From positions 23,005,367 through 23,069,366 of the forward strand of contig CM055098.1 of the NCBI GenBank assembly GCA_029204225.1: a DNA stretch of 64,000 nt, given 5' to 3'. The position numbers and the translations under genes are program-made. Positions within the stretch are counted from its first letter, which is position 1; every line of letters starts with the position of its first letter. Positions 26,246 to 37,486 of this stretch are shown one piece after another. The notes under the pieces were generated by a model. That model saw only the letters and a list, made by a program, of their open reading frames with translations, did no database searches and was not told the origin of the DNA. This DNA comes from Diphasiastrum complanatum. Lineage: Eukaryota; Streptophyta; Lycopodiopsida; Lycopodiales; Lycopodiaceae.

Positions 26246-27442
26246 ATGGAATTTCAATATCCTACGCTGTTGTCCGAGGGCATCGATCTGCAAGTAGTTC
26301 ATCTAAATGGTCCACAGAATAATTTCTATCAAGAAGGAGGCCGACAGATGATTTATGTGGTTGATAGGGTTGAAGATCAATACCAGCATAACATTTATCA
26401 CCGGGTGAGAACGGTAGTTTGTGCAGGTTCTCCACGACCTATTCATGTTGATGTAATGACTACTGTGGTTCATGCTAGATTTGAAACACAACCGTTTTTT
26501 AGATTCGTCATAATGATGAACCATATCGTTCAGGTTTATCACCATAATCCTGCCATTGTATGGCATGCCACATTTAGGGAAGAAAGCCGTGCGTGGTACA
26601 GCCATATAACGCTTCATTCTGTACCTGGAGAATTACAGCATTTAATAGTTAATCCGAATGACTTCTTTGATCTGCCTCCTGAAATACTTCCTTTATTGCG
26701 AACGAGCATCCACCACGAGCTTACGGATACAGTCATCGAGTTACATATTCAACACATGACGTGTGAACCTCGCATACCCAGTCCGCTTACCGATATAGGA
26801 GGAGGAGCTAACGAAGGGACGACGGTAGGACGACAAGGAGTGGACGATATAGGAGAAGGAGCTAACCAAGGGACGACGGTACAAGGAGTGGACGATATAG
26901 GAGGAGGAGCTAACCAAGGGACGACGGTAGGACGACAAGGAGTGGACGATATAGGAGGAGGAGCTAACCAAGGGACGACGGTACAAGGAGTGGACGTCGA
27001 TATAGGAGGAGGAGCTAACCAAGGGACGACGGTAGGACGACAAGGAGTGGACGATGATGGGAGAGCATCAAGACGTAGAAGAACAATATTAAGACCTGCG
27101 AGAACAACAAGATTTGCGAGAACACGAAGAAGAGGTCGTGAAAGGAAGAGACAAGAGGCAGAACGGAGAAGTCTTACAGCAAGAGACTGCATTGCTCAAA
27201 GATCTCCACGTCAAGATGGCCAAGGGATGAATGTAGGCCGACAACAAGGAGTGAATGAGGATGGGAGAGAGGGAGGAGAAATAGAGGAAGCAAGTTCTAC
27301 TGTATGTAGTGCACCGAAACGTTCCTGGCGAGAAATAGTTACAGCACGGCTCATAGATGACCGAAAAATGAGACAGGTGGCAGAAGGGATAAATGTTACT
27401 GCAAGCGCCATAGCTGAAAGCTGGCCGGCAGAGGAACAATAG
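26246..27442 (+). CDS. Intact intronless ORF with in-frame tandem repeats, unknown function
   Basis: A 398-residue uninterrupted frame, the longest intact one in the window. The first ~175 residues are mixed and globular-looking, rich in His, Val and aromatics (start MEFQYPTLLSEGID). Residues ~183-269 are five units of an 18- or 16-residue repeat of the type DIGGGANQGTTVGRQGVD. Next comes a strongly basic Arg-rich segment (RASRRRRTILRPARTTR, then RTRRRGRERKRQ) that looks like a nuclear or nucleic-acid-binding tail. A sixth, diverged repeat echo (GMNVGRQQGVNEDGR) follows, and then a final ~50 residues ending in EEQ. No TM segment or signal peptide is evident. The repeat units keep the frame and the ORF has no lesion, unlike neighbouring transposon debris, which suggests selection or recent origin. 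I do not recognise the family. Confidence 0.6.
   Translation: MEFQYPTLLSEGIDLQVVHLNGPQNNFYQEGGRQMIYVVDRVEDQYQHNIYHRVRTVVCAGSPRPIHVDVMTTVVHARFETQPFFRFVIMMNHIVQVYHHNPAIVWHATFREESRAWYSHITLHSVPGELQHLIVNPNDFFDLPPEILPLLRTSIHHELTDTVIELHIQHMTCEPRIPSPLTDIGGGANEGTTVGRQGVDDIGEGANQGTTVQGVDDIGGGANQGTTVGRQGVDDIGGGANQGTTVQGVDVDIGGGANQGTTVGRQGVDDDGRASRRRRTILRPARTTRFARTRRRGRERKRQEAERRSLTARDCIAQRSPRQDGQGMNVGRQQGVNEDGREGGEIEEASSTVCSAPKRSWREIVTARLIDDRKMRQVAEGINVTASAIAESWPAEEQ
26792..27052 (+). repeat. Alternating 54/48-bp coding minisatellite
   Basis: Units are 26792-26845 (54), 26846-26893 (48), 26894-26947 (54), 26948-26995 (48, then an extra GTC codon) and 26999-27052 (54). The short form lacks six bases coding for Gly-Arg. 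The alternation 54-48-54-48-54 suggests that a 102-bp dimer was duplicated. Confidence 0.9.
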
Positions 27443-28730
27443 GCATTTTCTTACAAAATTTAAAATGGCCTGGCGAGGATCGTCCGTCCCACTGCAGAAT
27501 ACCCCTAGATGCACCAAGTCTGTATCATTGGCGTGCATGCTCATAGAGGCTGGTAAAGGGTAAGCTTTCATCTTTAATTCTTCAGATGGACAATCACTGA
27601 CGGTGCGGGCAAACCATCCATGAATGCAAGCATTGTAAAGTCTGTGAAGCTGAACTGAAATAGTTTTATCAGGGATGTCTGCAGGAATTGAGAAATTAAT
27701 GTAGTAAAACGCACGCTCACTCAGATTAAACTTACAATCACACGATTATAAAATTCTTGTGAAAATTCCAGCATAATCATTTGATGGGCACGATTATACA
27801 ATCACGAATTCTTCTTTTGATATAATCACTGCATCTTGTCGTAGACCATCACAAATAAAGAAGAAAGTTAATCAGCGAGAAAAATGGTCTAATGTTTTAT
27901 GAAACAAAAAATCTGAATGCAACAACACGTGCTTATAATTTGACTGACTCAGGTTCCCGGAATCTATCGTTCAGCCTTAGAATGCTTTGAAATGCTTTCG
28001 TGAACCAATTTGATTTGATCCCTTTCAGTAGTCGCTTCCAAGCTTGATCATGACTGGCCTGAACGGCCTCGATGTCATAATTAACACATGTATAGGAGCT
28101 CATTGCAAATAAGATTTGCTTGAAGTTCTTTTTCGGTGACGTCCTCTTCAAGAAAACTTACAAACATCCTTTGTAATTTCCAATCTCTTTCTTTTATTTC
28201 ATTTCCCCTTTTTATTCAATAAGACCATATCTTCAATCAAAGAAAAATATGAGACACTCGTGGATTGAAGTGCAAGTTTCCTTTCATCATTACTATTTGT
28301 AAACTCATGTAATGAAGACTAACATTTTAGTCTTTTTCTTGAGGAAATCATTTTCTTCCAAACAAATTTGTAGCCTTATATGTTTTTCACATACTCTTTT
28401 GATATTTTTCTTTCCAAAAAAATATTGGTTGCATTGAATGTGCATTACCATAGACTTTCAAATTTTTATAATAACCTAAAAAATTCACTTTTTCCATGAC
28501 ACATCATTTATTAACTAAGTTATTGCATGAAGATCAAGATGTTGCAATGAATGTATATCAATAGGATACAATGATGTTACAAATAATCTGCATGAGTAAA
28601 TGTAGTACATTCTAGTAATTATCATACAACATACTATAGTGAAATCCTACTTATTCTAGATTTAGAAGAATAAGGAACATTATCAACCTCTAAAAATGGG
28701 ACCTTTCTAGTAGACCCATGAGATTTACAG
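27443..28730. other. Spacer, no gene recognised
   Basis: A+T-rich sequence between the 398-residue ORF and the telomere-like array. Only short unsupported frames. Confidence 0.5.
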
Positions 28731-29800
28731 TCTAGGGCCTAGAGTTCAAGTTTTGAGATTTAGGGTTTAAGGCATAGTGCTTAGGGTTTAGGCTTTAGGA
28801 TTTAGGATAAGGGATCTAGGAAAAGAGTTTAGAGCCTTTGGGGTAAGGAGTTTGCATATGGATTTAGGGTAAGGGGCTTTAAGATAAAGGATATAGAGAA
28901 AGGGGTTTATGGTAAGGGGCTTTAGGACAACAAATCTAGGAAACAGGGCTTAGGAATCTAGTTTAAAAAATTTAAGGTAAGGGATCTAGGGAAAGGGGCT
29001 CGGGATTTGGAGTTTGGGTTTATTCTATAGGGTAAGGGGCTTTAGGGTAAGGAAGTTAGGGAAAGGGACTTAGGAATCTAGGGTAAGAAGTTTAGGGTCT
29101 AGATCTTAGGGTTTTGGGCTTAGAATTCAAGGCTTAGGGTTTCAAATTTAGAGTTTAAAATAAGGGTTTAGGTGAAAGAGTTTAGCCTGGCTTTAGGGTA
29201 AGGAATCTAGGGTAAGGGACTTTAGGGTGAGGGATCTAGGAAAAAGGGCTTACAGATCTAGAGTAAGTGGTTTAGAGTAAGGGACTTAGGCTTTACAGTT
29301 AAGGGTTTTGGATTTAGATCTAGGGCTTAGAGTTAAGAGTCTAGGATCTAGTGTCTAGGGCTTAGAACTTAGGTTTAGAGCTTATGATTTAGGATAAGGG
29401 ATCTAGGAGAATGATTTAGGGTCGGGTAAGGATCTAGGGCCTGGAATCTGGGATAAGGAATTTGGGTAACTGGCTTTGGAGTAAAGGCCTTAGGGTAAGG
29501 AATCTAGGAAAAGGGGCTTAGGGATCTAGTAAAATGGGCTTATGGATCTAGGGTATGAGATCTAGTAAAAGAGGCTTAGGGATCTAGGGTAAGTGGTTTA
29601 GGGTAAGGTGTTTAGGTTTTAGATTCAAGGGTTTTGAATTTAGGGTCTAGGGCTTAGGGATTAGGATTTGCAATTAAGGGTTTAGGGCTTTGGATTTAGA
29701 GGTTAGGATTTTGGATTTGGAATTTAGAATAAGGGATCTAGGGAAAAGGGTTTAGGGTAAGGGGTAAGGAGTTCAGGGCTTAGGGCTTAGGGCTTAGAGT
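28731..29800 (+). repeat. Degenerate TTTAGGG (plant telomere-type) interstitial array
   Basis: More than 1 kb made almost entirely of variants of TTTAGGG, such as TTTAGGGTAAGGG, GATCTAGGG and GCTTAGGG. The G-rich strand is the plus strand throughout. Exact TTTAGGG units recur among the variants. This is typical of an old interstitial or subtelomeric array that has drifted, with secondary ~20-bp units such as GGGTAAGGGGCTTTA. It ends abruptly at the Copia junction at 29800. Confidence 0.8.
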
Positions 29801-31608
29801 TTGCAGCAATTCATCACTCCTTACAGTCCTCAATTGAATGGCTTAGCTGAGAGGAAGAACCGTACTCTGGTCGAATCTGCCAAATGTATGCTATCGCATG
29901 CATCGTTGCCCAAGAGATTCTAGGCTGAAGCTGTCTCCACTGCAACTTACGTCCAGAACAGATGTTTGACCAAGGCCCTCTCAGATAAGACACCCCACGA
30001 GGTGTGGACAGGCTCTAAGCCTTCTTTGAAGAACCTAAGAGTGTTTGGGTGCATTGCCTACGCGCAGATCCCAAAGGACACAAGGAAGAAATTGGACTTC
30101 CAAGGTCTCAAGACCATCGTGATCGGATATACTTCGTCTGATAACACTTACAAGCTGTACAATCCTGATACCCAGCAAATCTTGTATAGCCGGGATACAG
30201 TCTTTATCGAGGATCAGTTCGTCGACCTCAAAGGCAAGGATATTGCTCAAGAAAAACCTTCATCACCTGCCGTTGACACGACAATCCAAGATTCTGGCTC
30301 AAGCGTATGTATTGTCGACCCACTTCGAGACAACGAATCAGACGAAGATGTTGCTGCTACCCAACAACAAGTCCCCAGAGCGGTTCATCAGTCAAATCCT
30401 CCCGGAAGATCAAGTCGAGTGCTCACACAACTCACAAGGTATACTCCTGAGTCTGCCTATCTCTTAATGCAGGAACCGACGACAGTCGAAGAGGCACTTA
30501 GCCAACCAGACTCTGATCTCTGGAGAGAAGCCATGGACAGAGAGTATTCCTCTCTGATCAAGAATCAGACATGGTCATTAGTCGAAACTCCTATTGGCTA
30601 CAATATCATTGATTGCAAATGGATTTTTAAGATCAAATATAATGCCAACGGAGCAATTGATCGAAGGAAGGCTAGACTGGTAGCACGAGGATTTTCCCAA
30701 ATCCCGAATGTCGACTACAGTGAGACTTTTAGTCTAGTCGTCAAACATTCATCGATTCGAATGCGTCTTATGCTGCAGCTGCCGATCTCGAAGTACAGAA
30801 ACTTGATGTACAAATAGCCTATCTGAATGGAGTTATACAACAAGATATCTACATGATCCAGTCCAAAGGATACATTCTGGAAGGCATGAAGAATCATGTC
30901 TGTAAACTCCACAAAGCACTGTACAGCTTGAAACAGTCTGCCAGGGCTTGGTTTCAAAGGATCAACACATTCCTCATTGAACAAGGATTCAAACCAAGCA
31001 TTGTTGATTGCAATGTTTATTCGAAGTCAGTGCAGCAATCCTTCATTATCATCACTTTGTACGTGGATGATATGTTGCTTTTTAGCAACGATACCAATAT
31101 GGTTAAGGATTCAAAATAGATGCTATTCTCAGAATTCGACATGACTGATCTGGGCGAAGCTCACTTCTATTTGGGAATTCAAATCCACAGAGGCAGAGCA
31201 AATCGACTGATTTACATCACTCAACAAAAGTATCTTCATAATGTTCTTAACATATAAAACTTCATGAATTGTAAATTGGCTCACTCACCAATGGATCCAG
31301 GCCTGCATTTGTCAAAGGACCAATGTTCCCAGACCAAGCAGGAAGAGGAGCAAATGAGAGAGTATCTGTATCGATCGATACTAGGATCTCTCATGTACGC
31401 AATGGTCTATACAAGACCAGATATCTCTTTTGTTGTTAGCTCACTCAGCCAATACATGGCCAATCCTGGCATTACCCATTGGAAGGCTCTTATTCGAGTC
31501 ATGATGTATATTCGAGCTACCATAGACTAGTGCATTTGCTATGGAGATGTTAGCAACGACAATCTTTATCAGCTCAGTGGTTATTCTGATGCAAGCTGGG
31601 GAGGAAAA
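29801..31608 (+). pseudogene. Copia pol, 3' half in inverted orientation
   Basis: Plus-strand pol starting inside integrase (LQQFITPYSPQLNG, then LAERKNRTLVES) and running through integrase C-terminus, reverse transcriptase (LVARGFSQ, LYVDDMLLFSND, LGSLMYA) to the start of RNase H (LSGYSDASWGG), where it ends at the junction near 31605. Lesions include TAG at 29921, a frame break near 30755-30815, and stops near 31117, 31257 and 31528. Its first residues follow directly on the last integrase residues of the minus-strand fragment to its right, so both are halves of one element. Confidence 0.85.
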
Positions 31609-33370
31609 TGCCTTGGCTTTGGAAGTACTCCTTAAACTTGACAGAGATATATTCTCCACCGTTGTCTGACCTTAGGGCCTTGATCGTCCTTCCAGTCTCC
31701 TTTTCTGCACGCTCCTTGAAGATTCTGAAGCAGGTGAAGGCCTCTGATTTTTTCTTTATGAAGTACACCATAGTCCTTCTGGAGAATTCATCAATAAAGG
31801 TTATAAAATACTTGGCGTTCTTCAGCGAAGGAGTTTTCATCGGGCCACAAATATCTGAATGTACAACATCTAGCAATCCTCTAGCAACATGCTGATGGCT
31901 TGACTTAAATGGTCTCCTAGTCTGTTTACCAACTAGACAGTCTTGACAGACAGGTAACTCGACCTTTTCGAGGATAGTTGAGATCAAGAACAATAGATTG
32001 TCTAGACATTTGTTGTACAACAACATGATTTAAATGACCAAGTTTATAATGCCAAAAACCTTTATTTGAATGAAATGAAGTACTGAGAGCCTGACTAGAG
32101 GCAGAAAAGCAATGACTCAACTTATACAAGTATCCATGTCTCTTTCCGAGTGCTAGGATCTTGCCTGTCCTATCAACTACTTTACATTGATCACATTCGA
32201 AATCTAATCTATGTCCTAGATCTGTGATTCTGCTTACAGAGAGCAGATTCGTAGATAACTTTGGTACATATAGGACTTTAGAGAGTAGCTTAGATTGATC
32301 ATTTGCAAAGCATAATCTTACAGTACCTTCACCTTTAATAGCTTGTGTGCTATTGTCGCCAAGGTGAATGAATTTTTGAGTATTGTAATGTGTATAGGAC
32401 TCAAACATCCAATGAGGCTAGTCATGTGCTGAGTGGCTCCGAAATCCAGGAACCAAGAACTGTCGCCAGATGCTCCTTGATGAATGGTCATGAAGGCATC
32501 ATGATCCACTTTTTGAATAGGCTGTGGAGCTTCTGCAGCTACATTTTCCACTTGGTTCGACTGCCCATTGCTGTTGTTCTTTGCTTGAAGTATTCGATAG
32601 TCTTGTATTTCGTGGTTGTTTCGTTTGCAGTATCTACAGAACAGCTTCTTCTTTGTCTGTGGATTTGACTGCTACTTGTGCTGAGCTGGTTTCTGATCTG
32701 GCTTTAATTGCTTCGGGCCTTTCTTCTTCTTCTTCTTCTGCTTTGTCGTGCTCTTGTTGGTGTACAAGGTGTGAGAATCAGCTGAGGAACTTGAGGCTTC
32801 GTTCCTTCGCGTGTCTTCCTGCAACAACATAGTAATGACTCTCGAAAGAGTCAATTCTGGATGAGTCGTGATGATCATCACCCAGCTATTGTAAGAACTT
32901 GGCAAGCTTGTAAGCAGTTGCATCACTGCATCTTGATTGTCTATGACAGATCCGACAGTGGCCATTTGTCTTAGCAGGTTTTTGAACTGATTAATGTGAT
33001 TCTGCAGAGAATCACCATTCGTCATCTTGAGGGAGTAGAATTTCTTCCTGAGATGTAGCTTGGAAGCTATATCTCGCACTTCGTATATTGTGCTCAAGAT
33101 GTCCCAGACTTCTTTCGATGTTTGAGCCTCGGATACATGGCCGATCTGGGTATCCGTGATGTTGAGGATGATTAGCGCAAAGGCTTTTCCATCCTTCAGC
33201 TTCCATCTAGCGATTGCCACATCGTCCGCTTCGGGTTTCCCTTCTGCACCTGTAACAACGTCGTACAATTCTTTTGCCATTAGCACAATTTTCATCTTAA
33301 ATTTCCACAGATGGTAATTGGTTCCATCAAGCTTGTCCATGATAGGACTGGCTTTCTCTTGGGAATCCAT
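31609..33370 (-). pseudogene. Copia 5' half: gag, protease and integrase start
   Basis: Minus strand from 33370: an intact 232-residue UBN2-type gag (starts MDSQEKASPIMDKLDG) ending with a TAG at 32672-32674. The CCHC knuckle that follows has its last Cys replaced by Tyr. The protease active site DSG reads DFG (LDFGATQHMT). Next are the gag-pre-integrase with CQDCLVGKQTRRPF, and the integrase core with HSDICGPM, FIDEFSR and SDNGGEYISVKF, breaking off after FQSQGI near 31610. Damage includes frame changes near 32320-32410 and 31930-32030. It is inactive: the protease and knuckle lack key residues. The tRNA primer site is present to the right at 33516-33527. Confidence 0.88.
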
Positions 33371-33515
33371 GTGGAAGAGTTAGTCTAAGTGATAGGAGAA
33401 GCTATCAATGACTTAAGTATGAAAATCTGATACTAAAAAATACAGAACAAGAAAACAATATCTCTATCGGCTGGTAGAGTCTTGTACTGTGGAAGCTTAT
33501 CAAGCTATGAAAATA

Positions 33516-33527
33516 GCTCTGATACCA
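33516..33527 (-). promoter_or_regulatory. Primer-binding site (initiator tRNA-Met) of the minus-strand Copia
   Basis: The plus strand reads GCTCTGATACCA, so the minus strand is TGGTATCAGAGC, complementary to the plant initiator tRNA-Met 3' end. It is followed by TG (33528), the expected LTR edge, 145 bp upstream of gag. Confidence 0.9.
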
Positions 33528-35110
33528 TGTTAGAGGGAGAGGGGAGATGAATGACGAACATGAATGAGACACGAACTCGAACAAGAAATGAACGCGAAAC
33601 GAACTCGAACAGGAAATGTTCGTGCGCAGTGGAATGAGTTATACGACTCTCTCCGTAAGCATGACTACGCCTATCAGAATGAGCAGCACTTTAATAATGG
33701 AAATCATGGTCATTCTAGATTACGTAGCCAAGCATTAATAGATGAAGTGCCAGAAGAACAATTTGTCACGAATAGCAAGACAAATTATATGTCGCGAATG
33801 ATTCGCGAAGAGCTAGATTGTGCTCGACTGATAATTAGTCGCAAATGATTCGCGAAAGACAAGACTAAATGTTAGTCGACTATTACTAGAAGGAACAACT
33901 AGAAAGATCAGACAAAATGAAGAATAAGCATAGCTATATTAACACGGATCTAAATGCAGAACAAAGAGTTGTATCAGATTAAGTATATCATGTATACATG
34001 TCAATAATGTGGTAGAGCACAAGATAATAGCGGACGAAACCGCGTGCCCTAAGAAACTTATTTCAATCTGTAAAAAAAAGAGAGGATAAAACCTTGATTA
34101 TGACAAGAATGAAGAATCAATGCTCAGGGCATCTACTTCGTCTACTTTTGTATCTGTCTCTTCATTCATCAACTTATTCACCCATTGGCATGAATACGCA
34201 AATGGTATCCAATATATATACATTATATTATAACTTTTGAATCGCTCTTCTTTGCTATTGTGGCTAACTGGGTGTGCAGATGTGGAAAGTACAGTGGATG
34301 TGCTGTCTGTAAGAGACCGTGGGTGGCCGCAGTTGTTGTCCAGTCTATTAGCGTAGCTGCATGGGAGAAGCGTGAAAAGGGTGTGATGTCAGTCAGTGCT
34401 GAGGTGACCGTTGGTGATGACGATGCAAAAAGTGCGTCTCTCTTACGAATAGCCTTAGGATTAGATTTATAGAGTGCCTTTTCTTTTAGGTCACCTTTGG
34501 CATTCTGTAGGATAGTGTCTCCTTTTTGCCTGTCACCATAACCTGTGTAAAAAAAACACAGTGTCGCGATTCTTTCACGTTTTATTCGTCTGTGCGAATT
34601 TGCGTGTAAATATGCAGGCTGCGCGACAACGTTAATAAATGTGCAGTATGAATCAAGGCAGATTAAAATGGGATTTAAGGAAAGTAGAAGTAATAAATCC
34701 AACATGGAATGATCTCGCACCATCACCTAGAAATGCAAAGAATAAGTGAAGCCCGCCGATTCCAAGTGCCAGTTGCACATATTTTCAAGGGTCCCCTCGG
34801 AGCGCTTTTCAAAGGAAGAAATATGCAGGAGAACTATAGTTTAGAAAAACTAACGCTAGTTAAACTATTCGGGCAGATATTTCATACGGGCAGCACATAT
34901 TTTCCAATGAAATATTTATTTCTGCCCGACAAGAGTTTTTGAAATAATAAAAAGTAACTTGAAGACTTGAATACTTTTTTCGTCCAGAGAGCACTGTTAC
35001 AGTGTTGTACACATGTTATAAGATTATTGGTCCATTTGAACGCTTAAAGCATGTGAAGTCAACAAAAGCATTTTTACAAAGGGCCCATTTTGAATCCAAA
35101 CTTCCGCTAA
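33528..35110 (-). mobile_element. 5' LTR region (right boundary unresolved) and spacer
   Basis: The LTR begins at 33528 (TGTTAGAGG on the plus strand). I could not fix its distal end. The region includes short repeated TTCGCGAA-type motifs (about 33790-33860). No gene recognised in the remainder, including a 167-codon minus-strand frame at 34223-34726 with no known motifs. Confidence 0.4.
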
Positions 35111-35114
35111 TAAC

Positions 35115-35620
35115 TTCATACATAACAAGTCGGAAGCACTCAACAAGTTTATAGAATATATGAACTGGATAGAAAAGTGGACAAGAAGCAAAATCAAACA
35201 GATCAAAACTGATCATGGCAGAGAATACATCTCGAATCACTTTGTTGACTTCTGCAACAGTCTTGGAATCCTTCATACAAGGACTGCTTCCAGCTACACA
35301 CCACAACACAACGATGTTGTTGAAAGAAAAAATAGGACCCTCATGGAAGCCACAAGGTGTATGATGGCCTATTTAAAAGCACCAAAAGTTCCATGAGCTG
35401 AAGCAGTAGCTACAGCCTCCTACAAGCAGAACATGATCGACAAATCCAGTGTTTCTCACATGACACCACACGAACTATGGTGGGGTGAAAAGCCCAATCT
35501 GACACATGTTCAGATCTTTGGTTGTATCGCTTATGCACACGTTCCAAATAAGCTTCGAAACAAGCTCGATGAGAAAGTCAAACAAAGATATCTCGTTGAG
35601 TATGAACATCGTAGCAAAAA
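35115..35620 (+). pseudogene. Copia integrase fragment
   Basis: Frames with WIEKWTRSKIKQIKTDHGREYIS, YTPQHNDVVERKNRTLMEA, then after a stop (35396) TPHELWWGEKPNLTH and FGCIAYAHVP. This is the second half of a Copia integrase core and the following domain. It is bounded on the right by an extremely A+T-rich segment and has no reverse transcriptase. Confidence 0.8.
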
Positions 35621-36350
35621 AAAAATGACATGCAGACCTATTTTTGGTAATATTTCAATTTTTTTTTTGAAAAATGCCTATATTCAAAATGCTTTGCAAA
35701 TTTTATATTATAATGCAAAAAATATATCATTTTTATGTAAAAAACTAAAATCACACTAAAAAAGTTAGATATAGAATTTTGACAACATATTCAATTTTGT
35801 ACGTATTTTAAATTAATTGATAAAAAACAAGATCATTAAATATAAAAATACTAAAATCAACAGCAAATTTTTTTATAATTACTTAAAAAATTATTCAGTA
35901 ACAAATATTTTAAAATACTTAAATTTCTTTGTTTGAAATAATTTTTTATAAATGCAAAATAAATTCAAATTAGTATTTTTTTGAATTTTAATTTTTCACA
36001 ATAATAATTTGTATAGATTCAAAAAGGTTTATGTAATTTAGGTCTATAACACACATACTCTAATTTTAAAATATTTATTTAAATACACATCTAGAACTAC
36101 ATGACTTTTGAAAATTTTAAATTTTTTTAAAAATAATCTTATCCTTAATCTCATCATAATTAAAAAACTTCAAATTCTATTAATAAATTTTAATAATCTA
36201 AAAGATAAAAAATATTACTAATTTTGATAATATTCATTAACTTTTTGAGAATACAATTTTAGAATAAATTCAAAACAGTATTATCATTCCAAAATAACAT
36301 TTATTAAAATAACATTTATTAAATTTATATCTAAAGAGTAACATAACGAC
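35621..36350. other. Very A+T-rich segment
   Basis: About 700 bp of roughly 80% A+T with no coding signal, splitting Copia fragments. It may be an insertion or slow-decaying spacer. Confidence 0.6.
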
Positions 36351-36489
36351 AACCTCTTCAATAGTTTCTTCTACAGTGATAATAGTATAATCTTGAACAA
36401 GGACATCTGCAAAGTCTCCTTTGTCACCCACTTTTCCACTAGGGGGAGATTGATGTTCTTTCTACAAAGAAATTACAGAGTCTTCATTT

Positions 36490-36648
36490 AGTGATAGTGG
36501 ATGCATCACCTTCAAGCTTAACTTTTGTGCCATCAACGATGTCCCAAAGTTCCTTGGCTAGTAGTATGACCTTCATTTTGAACTTCCAGAGATGGTAGTG
36601 GCTCCCATCGAGTCTGTCGATAAGAGAAAAACTAGAAGACGAATCCAT
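36490..36648 (-). pseudogene. Copia gag N-terminal stub
   Basis: Starts at an ATG (36648) and reads LIDRLDGSHYHLWKFKMKV, the UBN2-type gag start, then ends after about 53 codons at a stop. It lies 132 bp downstream of a primer-binding site and LTR, so it is the 5' end of an otherwise missing minus-strand element. Confidence 0.75.
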
Positions 36649-36780
36649 TATGGTTGATTGAGATCGTTGGTAGAAAAAACGATTTCAAAATGCTGTTGGT
36701 TGCACGCTTGCTAGAACGATGTCTTGATAAAGACAAGACTTGATAATCTACAATCAAAATGCAGATTACTGAACAACCCT

Positions 36781-37179
36781 CTCTGATACCATGTCAAAAA
36801 TCAGTGAGAATGAGCAGAAGCTGATGAGCGAGCTTGGTGTAGGATATGAAGTGTCACAGTTAGTATCAGAATAATCAAGATGAATAATTCATAGAAATGC
36901 ACAATGAAACGATATTGCACTATAATTAATATCAAAAAGTGAGTACAATGCTTAAAGTGATAACTTCAGCTTACAGTCATTGAGAGTGATAACTCTAGTT
37001 AAAGAAAAACTTGAATAATCAAAAGAAGATTTTTGATGAAGATTCTAGGATTGATATCCTACAAAATATATACAACTACTTTCTGTTGCAGTTATTACAA
37101 CTGCTTCATTAGAATTAATGCATGTACAAAGTGGGCGGACTGTTAATGTAAAGTCGTTGGGTCGGATTTTAGACCGACA
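36781..37179 (-). mobile_element. Copia 5' LTR with primer-binding site
   Basis: The LTR spans 36792-37179 (388 bp), starting TGTC and ending GACA, a perfect 4-bp terminal inversion. At 36781-36791 the plus strand reads CTCTGATACCA (primer site for initiator tRNA-Met on the minus strand). The gag stub follows on the same strand. No second LTR copy was noticed. Confidence 0.7.
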
Positions 37180-37194
37180 ATATCAAATTTTTCA

Positions 37195-37486
37195 TGTATC
37201 AAAAAATTGTACAATGACACAAAAAATATTGACTCGAAAAATATAGAATTTTTCAAGTTGATCCAGTATCGAAATATTCTAGAAAATTCGATAATGAATT
37301 TTTCGATCCTTTGCTCAGAATTTTGAGCCTTTTTGTTTTTGGGATTTCAGGATGCTCATTATTGAATGGATTTGAGACTGAGTATCAAATTCCAACAATA
37401 TATAACATGGAAACTCACCCATCTCCCTATTGAATTTTTTGATTTATGAAGCCAGGACTTGGCGATCTCTACAGTGGTATCAGAGC
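37195..37486 (+). mobile_element. 5' LTR and primer-binding site of a plus-strand LTR element
   Basis: TGGTATCAGAGC at 37475-37486 is an initiator tRNA-Met primer site on the plus strand. One base before it a sequence ends in TACA; a candidate LTR start TGTA at 37195 gives a 279-bp LTR with matching ends. The distal boundary is inferred only from this TGTA/TACA match. Confidence 0.55.

Noticed and set aside
26741-27192. Minus-strand frames of 100 and 147 codons opposite the repeat ORF
   Set aside because: They are mirror translations of the coding minisatellite; the plus frame is longer, starts before the repeats and has non-repetitive ends.
28731-29800. True telomere or chromosome end
   Set aside because: The units are heavily diverged and sequence continues on both sides, so it is at most an interstitial remnant.
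28731-29800. CRISPR-like array
   Set aside because: No constant repeat with unique spacers; the units are drifting telomere-type heptamers in a eukaryotic genome.
34223-34726. 167-codon minus-strand frame
   Set aside because: No recognisable motif or conserved composition; it lies in LTR-flank sequence.
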